Below, piece by piece: positions 1 through 7,376 of a DNA stretch of 17,823 nt. The stretch spans positions 1-17,823 of the forward strand of contig JAEWIE010000015.1 in NCBI GenBank assembly GCA_023387375.1. The letters run 5' to 3'. The stretch comes from Bacteroidota bacterium. Its GTDB lineage: Bacteria; Bacteroidota; Bacteroidia; Flavobacteriales; Weeksellaceae. Position 1 is the stretch's first letter. Every line of letters begins with the position of its first letter. The notes under the pieces were generated by a model. It was not told where the DNA came from and did no database searches. It worked only from the letters and a program-made list of their open reading frames with translations. The position numbers were made by a program, and so were the translations under genes.

Positions 1-965
1 GAGCTTGACGATCCCGAAGAACGGAAACCTCCGTCGTTTCTAAATCCACCTGAGTTCGAATTTCTAAACCCACTGTCTGGTGTACGATAAGGAGTTCGGT
101 TCTCCACTCTCGGCTCCACTCTTTGCGGTGTTCTCGTCGTAGAGTTCATACGATTTGAGTTGTTTAAAGTACCTCTTCGAAGCGTAGAGCTAGATGTTCT
201 AGGAACGCTTGATCTGAAGGTTCCTGAATTTCTAAATCCTGCATTGCTATTCATCGTATTGGTACTTGGATTTCTGTAATTTCCATCTACACCGCTTTTT
301 CTTCTTGGTGCGCGGTAGGTGTTGTAATTTCCACCGTAGTAGCCATTGTAATAGTTTCCGTATCCATAGTAATTGCCATAATAGCCTCCGTAATAAGGTC
401 CGTATCCGTAATAAGGCCCATAGCCATAGAAGGAATTATAGCCATAGAAAGGAGAATATCCCCATCCCCATGGATCGTAAGGCATGTACCCCCAACCCCA
501 AGGACGGTAGCTAAAGTAAGGCGAGTATCCCCAACCAAAACTAAAGCTAAAACGACTTGGCCAGTAGCCTGAATAAAGTCCGTATCCATAGCCATATGGA
601 TAACCCCAACCGCTACCGCTATATTCTGTGATGGATCCGGCGTAGTTTCCCCAATCGGAATCGGTCGCTTCGAGCGTGTTCCAGTTATCGTTTTGGTAAC
701 GAGCTTTCGAATCTTTTACGTTTTTTTCGCTCTTCTCTAGGATCGTGGGTTCGTCGTATTGGTAATAATCGCCTACTTGGTTGTATTCTCCGCCCACTTG
801 AGCCACAGGCAAGGTGTCTGTGTTAGGATCGTAGTAAACGCCATCGGTTTCACTATAGCCCCCTGGGTAGGCTCCACAGGAAATCGCGATGAGTGCGACT
901 CCTACTAGAAGGCTTATTTGTGAAAAAGGCCGCTTTGGCAGGTTTTTATGTATATTTTTTTTCAT
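1..965 (-). CDS. Tyr/Gly-rich prolipoprotein (partial, 3' end beyond window)
   Basis: The frame reads from an ATG at 965 down to base 1 without a stop, giving at least 321 residues; the C-terminus lies outside the window. The N-terminus is basic (MKKNIHKNLPKRPF), followed by a hydrophobic stretch ending in AISC, a plausible lipobox with Cys30 as the lipidated residue. An acidic, low-complexity segment follows (about 31-110). Residues about 118-218 are extremely rich in Tyr, Gly, Trp and Pro, including three hexapeptide units of the form (F/Y)YGY(N/G)(S/P) at 173-190. The tail (about 219-321) is rich in Arg, Asn, Ser and Thr, with repeated FRN/FRS motifs. This points to an exported, lipid-anchored envelope protein with a largely disordered, aromatic-rich chain. 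I recognise no enzyme domain, and the function is unknown. It is divergent from proS. Proteins of this composition in flavobacteria are often named only prolipoproteins. Confidence 0.8.
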   Translation of the reverse strand, partial: MKKNIHKNLPKRPFSQISLLVGVALIAISCGAYPGGYSETDGVYYDPNTDTLPVAQVGGEYNQVGDYYQYDEPTILEKSEKNVKDSKARYQNDNWNTLEATDSDWGNYAGSITEYSGSGWGYPYGYGYGLYSGYWPSRFSFSFGWGYSPYFSYRPWGWGYMPYDPWGWGYSPFYGYNSFYGYGPYYGYGPYYGGYYGNYYGYGNYYNGYYGGNYNTYRAPRRKSGVDGNYRNPSTNTMNSNAGFRNSGTFRSSVPRTSSSTLRRGTLNNSNRMNSTTRTPQRVEPRVENRTPYRTPDSGFRNSNSGGFRNDGGFRSSGSSS

Positions 966-993
966 GATAGATAAGAAAGATTTTAATTTAATT

Positions 994-1001
994 TATATTT
1001 G
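994..1001 (+). promoter_or_regulatory. Candidate -7 element for proS
   Basis: TATATTTG matches TAnnTTTG and faces proS, which would give a leader of roughly 110 bases. No TTG is present at the expected -33 spacing. It would make the two divergent transcripts overlap in this intergenic region. Confidence 0.3.
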
Positions 1002-1046
1002 CAATTCGTTTAAAAACAGAAATTAGCAAAAGGGTTTTAGCCTTTT

Positions 1047-1054
1047 CAAATTTA
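1047..1054 (-). promoter_or_regulatory. Candidate -7 element for the lipoprotein gene
   Basis: The minus strand reads TAAATTTG, an exact match to the Bacteroidota -7 form TAnnTTTG, about 80 bases upstream of the lipoprotein ATG. No TTG sits at the ideal 19-base spacing upstream, so this is a weak call. Confidence 0.3.
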
Positions 1055-1116
1055 CGCTTTTTATTTAGATTAAAAGGAAGCAAAAAAGTTAAAAGTACAG
1101 ACAAAATAAGATTATT

Positions 1117-2592
1117 ATGGCAAAATTAACGTCGAGAGAGGAAGATTACAGCAAATGGTATAACGAACTTGTGGTCAAAGCAGATCTTGCAGAAAACTCA
1201 GGAGTAAGAGGAAGCATGGTGATTAAACCCTACGGATATGCCATTTGGGAGAAAATGAGAGACGAACTCGATCGTAAATTCAAAGAAACAGGTCACCAAA
1301 ATGCCTATTTCCCTTTGTTTGTGCCGAAAAGTCTTTTTGAAGCGGAGGAAAAAAATGCGGAAGGGTTTGCCAAAGAATGCGCTGTGGTGACACACTACCG
1401 CCTTAAAAACGATCCTGACAATCCTCAAAAATTAATTGTAGATCCAGAGGCCAAATTAGAAGAAGAACTTATTGTAAGACCTACTTCGGAGGCCATTATT
1501 TGGAATACCTATAAAACTTGGATCCAGTCTTATAGAGATCTTCCTATCTTAATTAATCAGTGGGCAAACGTGGTTCGCTGGGAGATGAGAACAAGACTCT
1601 TTTTAAGAACGGCTGAGTTCTTGTGGCAGGAAGGCCATACGGCTCACTCCACAGAGAAAGAAGCGCTCGAAGAATCGGAAAGAATGCTTGAAGTGTATGC
1701 AAGCTTTGCAGAAAACTTTATGGCTCTGCCGGTCGTTCGTGGAATTAAATCTCCGTCTGAGCGCTTTGCAGGGGCTGTAGAAACCTATTGTATCGAAGCG
1801 ATGATGCAAGACGGAAAAGCCCTTCAGGCAGGAACTTCACATTTCTTAGGCCAGAACTTTGCCAAAGCATTTGATGTGAAATTTACAAACAAAGAAGGAA
1901 AATTAGAGCATGCCTGGGCTACGTCTTGGGGCGTTTCTACTCGTTTAATTGGAGCCTTAATTATGGCGCATTCGGATGATTTAGGACTTGTGCTTCCTCC
2001 CACTTTAGCGCCAATTCAAGTGGTGATTGTACCTATCTTTAAAGGAGAGGAGCAATTTGAACAGGTAAGCGAAGTAGCAAAATCTCTTCAGGAAAAACTT
2101 CGTGCAAAAGGAATCTCTGTGAAGTTTGACGATGACGATCAAAACAAACCGGGTTGGAAATTTGCGGAATACGAATTAAAAGGAGTACCTGTTAGAATTG
2201 CACTTGGAGCGCGTGACCTTGCAAATGGAACCCTTGAGATCGCAAGAAGAGACAACTTAACGAAAGAATCTAGACCAATTGAAGGAGTAGAGGATTATAT
2301 TGAATCCCTACTTGAAACGATTCAAAAGGATATTTATACCAAAGCTTTAAACTATAGAGAGAAGCATACCACAAGAGTGGACAGCTTTGAAGAGTTTAAA
2401 GAAGTTCTAGAAACCAAAGGAGGCTTTATTTCTGCTCATTGGGATGGAACCGAGGAAGAAGAGGAACAAATCAAGCAATTAACCAAAGCCACCATTCGCT
2501 GTATACCTTTAGATAGCGAGCCTGAGGAGGGAATTTCTTTGCTTTCTGGAAAACCGTCTTCACGCCGAGTTCTATTTGCTAAAGCTTATTAA
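1117..2592 (+). CDS. proS: Proline--tRNA ligase, archaeal/eukaryotic-like short type
   Basis: Cytoplasmic class II aminoacyl-tRNA synthetase that charges tRNA-Pro with proline using ATP. At 491 residues it is the short form, which lacks the large editing insertion of E. coli-type ProRS. The class II core is readable: RGSMVIKPYGYAIW (31-44, motif 1 region), RPTSEAIIWNTY (121-132), RWEMRTRLFLRTAEFLWQEG (154-173, motif 2) and GVSTRLIGALIM (272-283, motif 3). The anticodon-binding domain begins near APIQVVIVP (298-306). The C-terminal domain ends in FAKAY with the terminal Tyr typical of this type. The Cys pairs that bind zinc in this domain in Thermus ProRS appear replaced here (residues about 442-447 and 474-477). 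The start ATG is the first in frame after the intergenic region. The next gene is 84 bases downstream with no clear terminator between. Confidence 0.97.
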   Translation: MAKLTSREEDYSKWYNELVVKADLAENSGVRGSMVIKPYGYAIWEKMRDELDRKFKETGHQNAYFPLFVPKSLFEAEEKNAEGFAKECAVVTHYRLKNDPDNPQKLIVDPEAKLEEELIVRPTSEAIIWNTYKTWIQSYRDLPILINQWANVVRWEMRTRLFLRTAEFLWQEGHTAHSTEKEALEESERMLEVYASFAENFMALPVVRGIKSPSERFAGAVETYCIEAMMQDGKALQAGTSHFLGQNFAKAFDVKFTNKEGKLEHAWATSWGVSTRLIGALIMAHSDDLGLVLPPTLAPIQVVIVPIFKGEEQFEQVSEVAKSLQEKLRAKGISVKFDDDDQNKPGWKFAEYELKGVPVRIALGARDLANGTLEIARRDNLTKESRPIEGVEDYIESLLETIQKDIYTKALNYREKHTTRVDSFEEFKEVLETKGGFISAHWDGTEEEEEQIKQLTKATIRCIPLDSEPEEGISLLSGKPSSRRVLFAKAY

Positions 2593-2676
2593 AGAAAAGT
2601 TAAAATACTTTAACATTCAGGCCTTTGGATTAGTATTTGCTTAATAAATAATAGTTAACATTAAAAATAAACTATT

Positions 2677-3954
2677 ATGGCATTAAACATTATTGAGCTA
2701 ATTAAGGGCCAATTAGGACCTGCATTAGTCTCGCAAGCTGCTACGCAGCTGGGCGAAAGCGAATCTGGAATTTCAAAAGCTATCTCGGGATTAATCCCTT
2801 CCGTCATTGGAGGAATGGCAAACCATGCAGACGATTCTACGGTACTTAATTCCATTACAGGAGCTTCAAGCGAAGGTCTTCTGGGTAATTTATTGGGAGG
2901 AACTACTGGTAATTCTCTTGTGAGTTCTGTGTTACAAAAAATATTTGGTGACAAAGTTGCGGGTCTAATTAATACGATTGCAGGTTTTGCAGGAATTAGT
3001 AATGGGTCCGCAAGTTCTTTATTAAACATGGTCACGGGAGCCTCTTTAGGAACCATTGGAAAATACGCAGCGGATCAAAATTTAGATGCTAGCGGAATTT
3101 CTTCTTTATTAAAAGACCAAAAAGGAGTAGTTTCTACTCTTCTTCCTGCAGGTCTTTCTCTTGCGTCACTAGGAATTGGAGATTCAATCATTCCAGATCC
3201 AACCACTCCTGTAAATCCAGTGCCTCCAGTGAGTCCAGTAGATACGGAAACTCCAAAAGTGCAAGTGCATAGAGCAGGGGCAACCCATGTGAAAGCTGAG
3301 CCTAAGAAAGAATCAGGTTCCGTTTTAAAATGGTTACTTCCACTACTGCTTCTTTTAGCAGCTGGATATTTCCTATTCAAACAGTGCGATAACAAACAAA
3401 CGCAAACCACGATGAGCGATACGGACAGCATGATGGTCGACGAAGATACCATGACGCTTGTGACGGACTCTCTAGCCACTACGCCTATGAATAGAGAATC
3501 GATCAGCGTAATGCTTCCTGACGGAACTAGTTTAAATGCTTACAAAGGCGGAATTGAAGACCAAATGGTACAATTCTTAAACTCTTCTGAGTACGCGTCT
3601 CTTAGTAATGATCAATTAAAAGACCGTTGGTTTAATTTCGACAATCTAAATTTCGAATTTGGAACCACGACTTTAACGCCAGAATCTCAAGTACAATTAG
3701 ACAACTTGAAAGCAATCCTTGCCGCGTATCCTGAGGCCAAAATTAAAATTGGTGCTTATACCGACAAAAAGGGAGACGATGCACTTAATAAAAAACTTTC
3801 TCAAGACCGCGCGAATGCAGTGAAAGCGGCTCTTGCCTCTAATCAAGTCGTAGAAGCAGAAGGATATGGGGAAGAATTTGCCGTTGTGTCTGAATCAGCT
3901 ACGGATCAAGAGCGTGAATCGGACCGTAAAACAGCGGTTCGTTTCGTAAAGTAA
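2677..3954 (+). CDS. DUF937 - transmembrane - OmpA-like domain protein
   Basis: A 425-residue protein with three parts. Residues 1 to about 168 are small-residue-rich and helical and resemble DUF937 (GLIPSVIGGMANHA at 38-51; repeated LLG/SLL segments). A Pro-rich linker (173-190, PVNPVPPVSPV) leads to one hydrophobic helix at 218-235 (LKWLLPLLLLLAAGYFLF). The C-terminal 315-425 is an OmpA/MotB-type peptidoglycan-binding domain: FEFGTTTLTPES, then GAYTDKKGDDALNKKLSQDR, with Asp363 and Arg378 in the positions that contact diaminopimelate in E. coli OmpA. There is no N-terminal signal peptide, so I infer that DUF937 lies in the cytoplasm, the helix crosses the inner membrane and the OmpA domain grips the cell wall from the periplasm. 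The role of DUF937 is not known to me. A strong terminator follows at 3987. Confidence 0.9.
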   Translation: MALNIIELIKGQLGPALVSQAATQLGESESGISKAISGLIPSVIGGMANHADDSTVLNSITGASSEGLLGNLLGGTTGNSLVSSVLQKIFGDKVAGLINTIAGFAGISNGSASSLLNMVTGASLGTIGKYAADQNLDASGISSLLKDQKGVVSTLLPAGLSLASLGIGDSIIPDPTTPVNPVPPVSPVDTETPKVQVHRAGATHVKAEPKKESGSVLKWLLPLLLLLAAGYFLFKQCDNKQTQTTMSDTDSMMVDEDTMTLVTDSLATTPMNRESISVMLPDGTSLNAYKGGIEDQMVQFLNSSEYASLSNDQLKDRWFNFDNLNFEFGTTTLTPESQVQLDNLKAILAAYPEAKIKIGAYTDKKGDDALNKKLSQDRANAVKAALASNQVVEAEGYGEEFAVVSESATDQERESDRKTAVRFVK

Positions 3955-3986
3955 ACCACTAGCCCTTAGGGCATTCTATATACTTT

Positions 3987-4025
3987 GATTCCGAAAATCC
4001 TTAGGGTTTTCGGAATCTTTCTTTT
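3987..4025 (+). terminator. Rho-independent terminator after the OmpA-like gene
   Basis: A 14-bp stem (3987-4000 with 4004-4017, one G-T pair) closes a TTA loop and is followed by TTTCTTTT. A second small palindrome, GCCCTTAGGGC at 3962-3972, lies just after the stop codon. Confidence 0.85.
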
Positions 4026-4067
4026 GTAAGTAGTAGGGACGTATAAAAATTTATTTAGAAAAAGAAC

Positions 4068-4097
4068 TTGGTTATTAGATAACAATTAGTATTTTTG
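4068..4097 (+). promoter_or_regulatory. mntH promoter (TTG, 19 nt, TATTTTTG)
   Basis: TTG at 4068-4070 and TATTTTTG at 4090-4097 are separated by exactly 19 bases, a full match to the Bacteroidota -33/-7 consensus. Transcription should start near 4102, about 20 bases before the mntH ATG. This is the best promoter in the window. Confidence 0.75.
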
Positions 4098-4115
4098 TTA
4101 GACTAAACTAACAAA
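4094..4115 (+). promoter_or_regulatory. Candidate operator of the metal importer gene
   Basis: A perfect 8-bp inverted repeat, TTTGTTAG and CTAACAAA, flanks the six bases ACTAAA. It overlaps the 3' end of the -7 element and the predicted transcription start, where a repressor would block initiation. The TTAG...CTAA arms resemble those of DtxR/MntR-family operators, so a manganese- or iron-responsive repressor is the natural guess. No regulator gene is in the window. Confidence 0.5.
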
Positions 4116-4121
4116 TTAAAA

Positions 4122-5450
4122 ATGAGTAGAAATTCCTCCGGCTGGAGACGTTCTCGAGAGCACAATTCCTTATCCGAATCTTTTGCCTCTGTTTCCATTC
4201 CAAAAGAGGCAGGATTTTGGCGAAAGCTTCTTGCCTTTATGGGTCCAGGACTCATGATCGCAGTGGGGTATATGGATCCTGGAAATTGGGCCACGGACAT
4301 CGCAGGGGGAGCCCAATTTGGATATACACTGCTCTCTGTGATTCTAATTTCGAACCTCTTTGCCATTGTACTTCAGCATCTTTCCTTAAAGTTAGGGATT
4401 GCTGCCGAGCGAGATTTAGCGCAGGCTTGTCGAGATCATTATTCCCCAGGAGTGAATTTTGTGCTTTGGCTCTTTTGTGAAATTGCGATTGCAGCGATGG
4501 ATTTAGCCGAAGTAATTGGAACTGCAATCGCGCTAAATCTTCTCTTTGGTATTCCTCTAACATGGGGCGTTGCCATTACCATAGTCGATGTCTTTGTGAT
4601 TTTGCTTTTGCAATCCCGCGGTTTTCGAAAACTTGAGAGCGTGGTAGGAGGACTTATTTTCATTATCTTAATCTGTTTCGGCTATCAAATCATCGTGTCT
4701 CAGCCTGAGATCTATCCCATTTTAAGTGGGCTCGTTCCGCAGAAAGAAATCGTAACCAATCCTTCTATGCTTTATATTGCCATTGGGATTTTAGGTGCCA
4801 CCGTGATGCCTCATAATCTTTATCTGCATAGTAGCATTGTGCAAACCAGGGCCTATGAGCGCACCGAAAAAGGAAAGAAGGAAGCCATTAAGTTTGCGAC
4901 TCTTGACAGTACACTTTCTCTTGGGCTCGCGTTTTTAATTAATGCCGCCATTTTAATTGTGGCCGCAGCCACGTTTCATACCACAGGAAATCATGACATT
5001 GCCGATATTCATGATGCCCACCGAATGCTAGAACCTATACTTGGAACCTCACTTGCTAGCGTCGCCTTTGCCATAGCACTACTTGCCTCAGGGCAGAATT
5101 CCACCCTTACGGGAACCCTCGCGGGGCAAATTGTAATGGAAGGCTTTCTAGATCTAAAGCTAAAGCCATGGCTTCGTCGGTTAATCACGCGTCTTATTGC
5201 CGTGATTCCAGCATTTATAGTGACGATCTTGTATGGCGAACGAGGAACGACAGAGCTTTTAATCTTAAGCCAAGTGATCCTCTCAATGCAGCTTAGTTTT
5301 GCGGTCATTCCCCTGGTTCTTTTCACAAATGACAAGAAAAAAATGGGCAAATTTGTCAACTCTTTTCGTATGAAATTCATTGTGTGGATTATTACCATTA
5401 TCATTGTTTTTCTTAATCTCTATCTTCTTTATTCGGAAATACTTTCCTAA
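4122..5450 (+). CDS. mntH: Nramp-family divalent metal (Mn2+/Fe2+) transporter
   Basis: A 442-residue inner-membrane protein with the hallmarks of bacterial MntH/Nramp, which couples proton entry to uptake of Mn2+ or Fe2+. The metal-site motif of TM1 is GYMDPGNWATDI (49-60), with Asp52 and Asn55 as expected ligands. The TM6 motif is ATVMPHNLYLHS (226-237), with Met229 supplying the thioether ligand typical of transition-metal selectivity. Hydrophobic segments recur along the chain, consistent with 11-12 helices; the N-terminal 30 residues are polar and cytoplasmic. The usual Phe after DPGN is Trp56 here. The gene stands alone, with its own consensus promoter and an inverted repeat at the start site, which suggests metal-responsive repression. 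Metal specificity is inferred from the family. Confidence 0.93.
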   Translation: MSRNSSGWRRSREHNSLSESFASVSIPKEAGFWRKLLAFMGPGLMIAVGYMDPGNWATDIAGGAQFGYTLLSVILISNLFAIVLQHLSLKLGIAAERDLAQACRDHYSPGVNFVLWLFCEIAIAAMDLAEVIGTAIALNLLFGIPLTWGVAITIVDVFVILLLQSRGFRKLESVVGGLIFIILICFGYQIIVSQPEIYPILSGLVPQKEIVTNPSMLYIAIGILGATVMPHNLYLHSSIVQTRAYERTEKGKKEAIKFATLDSTLSLGLAFLINAAILIVAAATFHTTGNHDIADIHDAHRMLEPILGTSLASVAFAIALLASGQNSTLTGTLAGQIVMEGFLDLKLKPWLRRLITRLIAVIPAFIVTILYGERGTTELLILSQVILSMQLSFAVIPLVLFTNDKKKMGKFVNSFRMKFIVWIITIIIVFLNLYLLYSEILS

Positions 5451-5466
5451 TCTGACCAAAGGTCAT

Positions 5467-5500
5467 AAGAAATCGGACAAAATTTCCATTTCTTGGTTTT
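5467..5500 (+). terminator. Possible terminator downstream of mntH
   Basis: A 10-bp stem with one bulged C (arms 5467-5477 and 5485-5494, loop CAAAATT) is followed by GGTTTT, a poor T-tract. A smaller perfect palindrome, TGACCAAAGGTCA, lies just before it. Either could be a weak terminator or an RNA 3'-end stabiliser. Confidence 0.35.
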
Positions 5501-5541
5501 GGCAATGAATTTGAGTGGACACTCGTAGTTAATTTAATATT

Positions 5542-6090
5542 ATGTCAGAAAACAACGATAAGCAAGAAGAAATTTTAAGCGATGCGCAAGGATCTACAAA
5601 TGAATCTGAAACTCCAAGTGCAGAGGCGAATAGCCCTGTAGAAGAGAAAGAATCGACAGAAGCTCTTTTATTGCAGGAAAAAGACCGCTATGTCCGCCTG
5701 TTTGCCGAATTCGAAAACTATAAAAAAAGAACGGCAAAAGAGAAAATGGAATTTTTCCAGTTCGCAAACCAAGACCTTATGAGCTCTATGCTAGCCGTCT
5801 TAGACGATTTTGAAAGAGCCTTAAAGGAAATCGCAAAAACAGATCATAAAGAAGACCTCAAAGGTGTGGAGTTAATTTACCAAAAATTAAAATCAAAACT
5901 CATGGAAAAAGGTCTGAAAACCATTGAAGTGAATCCTGGAGATACGTTCGATGTGGACTTCCACGAAGCGATTACTCAAATTCCAGCTCCTTCCGAAGAG
6001 TTGAAAGGAAAGATTGTGGACGTGGTGGAAACCGGCTATACCCTGTATGACAAAGTCATTCGTTTTGCAAAAGTAGTCACTGGAAACTAA
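5542..6090 (+). CDS. grpE: GrpE, nucleotide exchange factor of DnaK
   Basis: A 182-residue cytoplasmic co-chaperone that releases ADP from DnaK to reset its substrate cycle. Residues 1-40 are acidic and low complexity. Residues about 40-100 form the long helical dimerisation region (RYVRLFAEFENYKKRT), which is a strong GrpE signature. The C-terminal beta domain that contacts DnaK contains FHEAITQ (140-146) and ends KVIRFAKVVTGN (171-182), close to the family's KVIRPAKV signature, with Phe in place of the usual Pro. dnaJ follows 57 bases downstream on the same strand, so both are likely one transcript. An imperfect -7 box (TGAATTTG, 5506-5513) and a palindrome, GAGTGGACACTC (5513-5524), precede the start. 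dnaK itself is not in the window. Confidence 0.96.
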   Translation: MSENNDKQEEILSDAQGSTNESETPSAEANSPVEEKESTEALLLQEKDRYVRLFAEFENYKKRTAKEKMEFFQFANQDLMSSMLAVLDDFERALKEIAKTDHKEDLKGVELIYQKLKSKLMEKGLKTIEVNPGDTFDVDFHEAITQIPAPSEELKGKIVDVVETGYTLYDKVIRFAKVVTGN

Positions 6091-6111
6091 GTCTTTTACC
6101 TAAAATCCCAT

Positions 6112-6130
6112 AAGGCCTTACAAAGGCCTT
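6112..6130 (+). promoter_or_regulatory. Hairpin between grpE and dnaJ
   Basis: AAGGCCTT, ACA, AAGGCCTT forms an 8-bp perfect stem with a 3-base loop in the 57-base gap. It is followed by CTCCC rather than a T-tract, so it is not a standard terminator. It may be an RNA processing or stability element that uncouples GrpE and DnaJ levels. Confidence 0.45.
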
Positions 6131-6147
6131 CTCCCATTTAAAATATT

Positions 6148-7269
6148 ATGTCAAAACGAGATTATTACGAAGTTCTGGGCATCTCGAAAAGCGCGAGTCC
6201 CGAGGAGATTAAAAAAGCCTACCGTAAACTGGCCATCAAGTTCCACCCGGACAAGAATCCAGGTGACAAAGAGGCGGAAGAAAACTTTAAAGAAGCAGCA
6301 GAAGCTTACGAAGTACTAAGCGATCCACAGAAAAAAGCACGTTACGATCAATACGGTCATGCGGGCCTAGGAGGTGCTGGAGGAGGTTTCGGCGGGGGCT
6401 TTGGCGGTGGAATGAGCATGGAGGATATCTTCTCTCAATTCGGCGATATTTTCGGGGGAGGATTCTCAGGATTTGGAGGCGGCGGCTCGGGTCGCACGCA
6501 GCAAGCAAGAGGCTCTAATCTTCGCGTAAGACTAAAGCTTAATTTGAAAGAGATGGTGGAGGGAACTCAAAAAACCATCAAGGTCAAAAAAATGAAAGCC
6601 GCTCCAGGAGTGACTTCTAAAACCTGTCCTACTTGTCACGGGTCAGGAGCGCAAGTAAAAGTCATGAATACCATGTTTGGTCAAATGCAAACGCAGACCA
6701 CTTGTGGAACGTGTGGAGGGCTTGGAAAAGTGGCCGATAAAATTCCAGCAGGAGCCAATTCTCAAGGACTCATACGTGAGGACGAGGAGGTTACTATCAA
6801 CATTCCTGCAGGGGCAAGAGAAGGAATTCAACTGAACGTGAGAGGCAAAGGAAACGATGCTCCGTTTGGAGGAACGCCAGGTGATTTACTAGTGGTCGTA
6901 GAAGAAGAAGTTGATAAAACGATTAAAAGAGAAGGGGATAACCTTCACCAAGAATTGTATATCTCTTTTGCAGAAGCGGCCTTAGGAACTTCCAAAGAAG
7001 TCTCTACCGTGGGAGGCGCAGTCAAAATAAAAGTAGATGCAGGAACCCAAAGCGGGAAGATTTTAAGACTTGCCGGAAAAGGACTTCCAAGCATTGATAG
7101 CTATGGAAAAGGGGATATGTTCGTGCATATTAATGTGTGGACGCCTCAAAACTTAACGCCTGGACAAAAGGAGTTTTTTGAGCAGCAACTTGCCAGTGGA
7201 GAAATGGTGGCAGAACCTTCTGGAAAAGAAAAATCCTTCTTTGAGAAAGTAAAAGATCTATTTAATTGA
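6148..7269 (+). CDS. dnaJ: DnaJ (Hsp40) co-chaperone with a reduced zinc domain
   Basis: A 373-residue type I-like J-protein that delivers substrates to DnaK and stimulates its ATPase. The J domain spans about 4-68, with the essential HPD at 33-35. A Gly/Phe-rich linker covers about 73-115. The central region normally carries four CxxCxGxG repeats; only two are present, CPTCHGSG (160-167) and CGTCGGLG (186-193). The positions of repeats 1 and 4 read KMKAAPGV and IPAGANSQG, without cysteine. Thus one zinc site (repeats 2 and 3, the site usually called centre II) remains. The two C-terminal beta-barrel domains follow (about 200-345), then a short dimerisation tail. From memory, flavobacterial DnaJs commonly show this reduction. 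A terminator follows at 7283. Confidence 0.96.
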   Translation: MSKRDYYEVLGISKSASPEEIKKAYRKLAIKFHPDKNPGDKEAEENFKEAAEAYEVLSDPQKKARYDQYGHAGLGGAGGGFGGGFGGGMSMEDIFSQFGDIFGGGFSGFGGGGSGRTQQARGSNLRVRLKLNLKEMVEGTQKTIKVKKMKAAPGVTSKTCPTCHGSGAQVKVMNTMFGQMQTQTTCGTCGGLGKVADKIPAGANSQGLIREDEEVTINIPAGAREGIQLNVRGKGNDAPFGGTPGDLLVVVEEEVDKTIKREGDNLHQELYISFAEAALGTSKEVSTVGGAVKIKVDAGTQSGKILRLAGKGLPSIDSYGKGDMFVHINVWTPQNLTPGQKEFFEQQLASGEMVAEPSGKEKSFFEKVKDLFN

Positions 7270-7282
7270 ACAGAGATAAAAT

Positions 7283-7302
7283 CCTGGTTCTCCAGGTTTT
7301 TT
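7283..7302 (+). terminator. Terminator after dnaJ
   Basis: A short 5-bp GC-rich stem (CCTGG with CCAGG, loop TTCT) is followed directly by six T residues. Confidence 0.6.
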
Positions 7303-7317
7303 CCTAGAGTATAAATA

Positions 7318-7348
7318 AATCGGGCTATCCTAAAAGGATAGCCCGATT
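7318..7348. terminator. Bidirectional terminator between convergent dnaJ and clpP
   Basis: A perfect 14-bp stem (7318-7331 with 7335-7348) has an AAA loop. T-rich sequence flanks it on both strands (CTTTTC on plus, ATTTATTT on minus), so it can end both the dnaJ and the clpP transcripts. Confidence 0.8.
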
Positions 7349-7376
7349 CTTTTCAAAGTGGTTTCGAGTACTTTTC

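Noticed and set aside
300..480. Possible CRISPR-like or satellite array in the left-hand repeats
   Set aside because: The 18-bp units are degenerate, adjacent without spacers, and explained by codons of a hexapeptide repeat.
287..595. 102-residue minus-strand reading frame rich in Met, Ile and Thr
   Set aside because: It is an out-of-frame shadow of the Tyr/Gly-rich lipoprotein; the repetitive DNA keeps the alternative frame open.
2597..2620. Terminator after proS (GTTAAA...TTTAAC)
   Set aside because: The stem is only six A/T-rich pairs with no T-tract.
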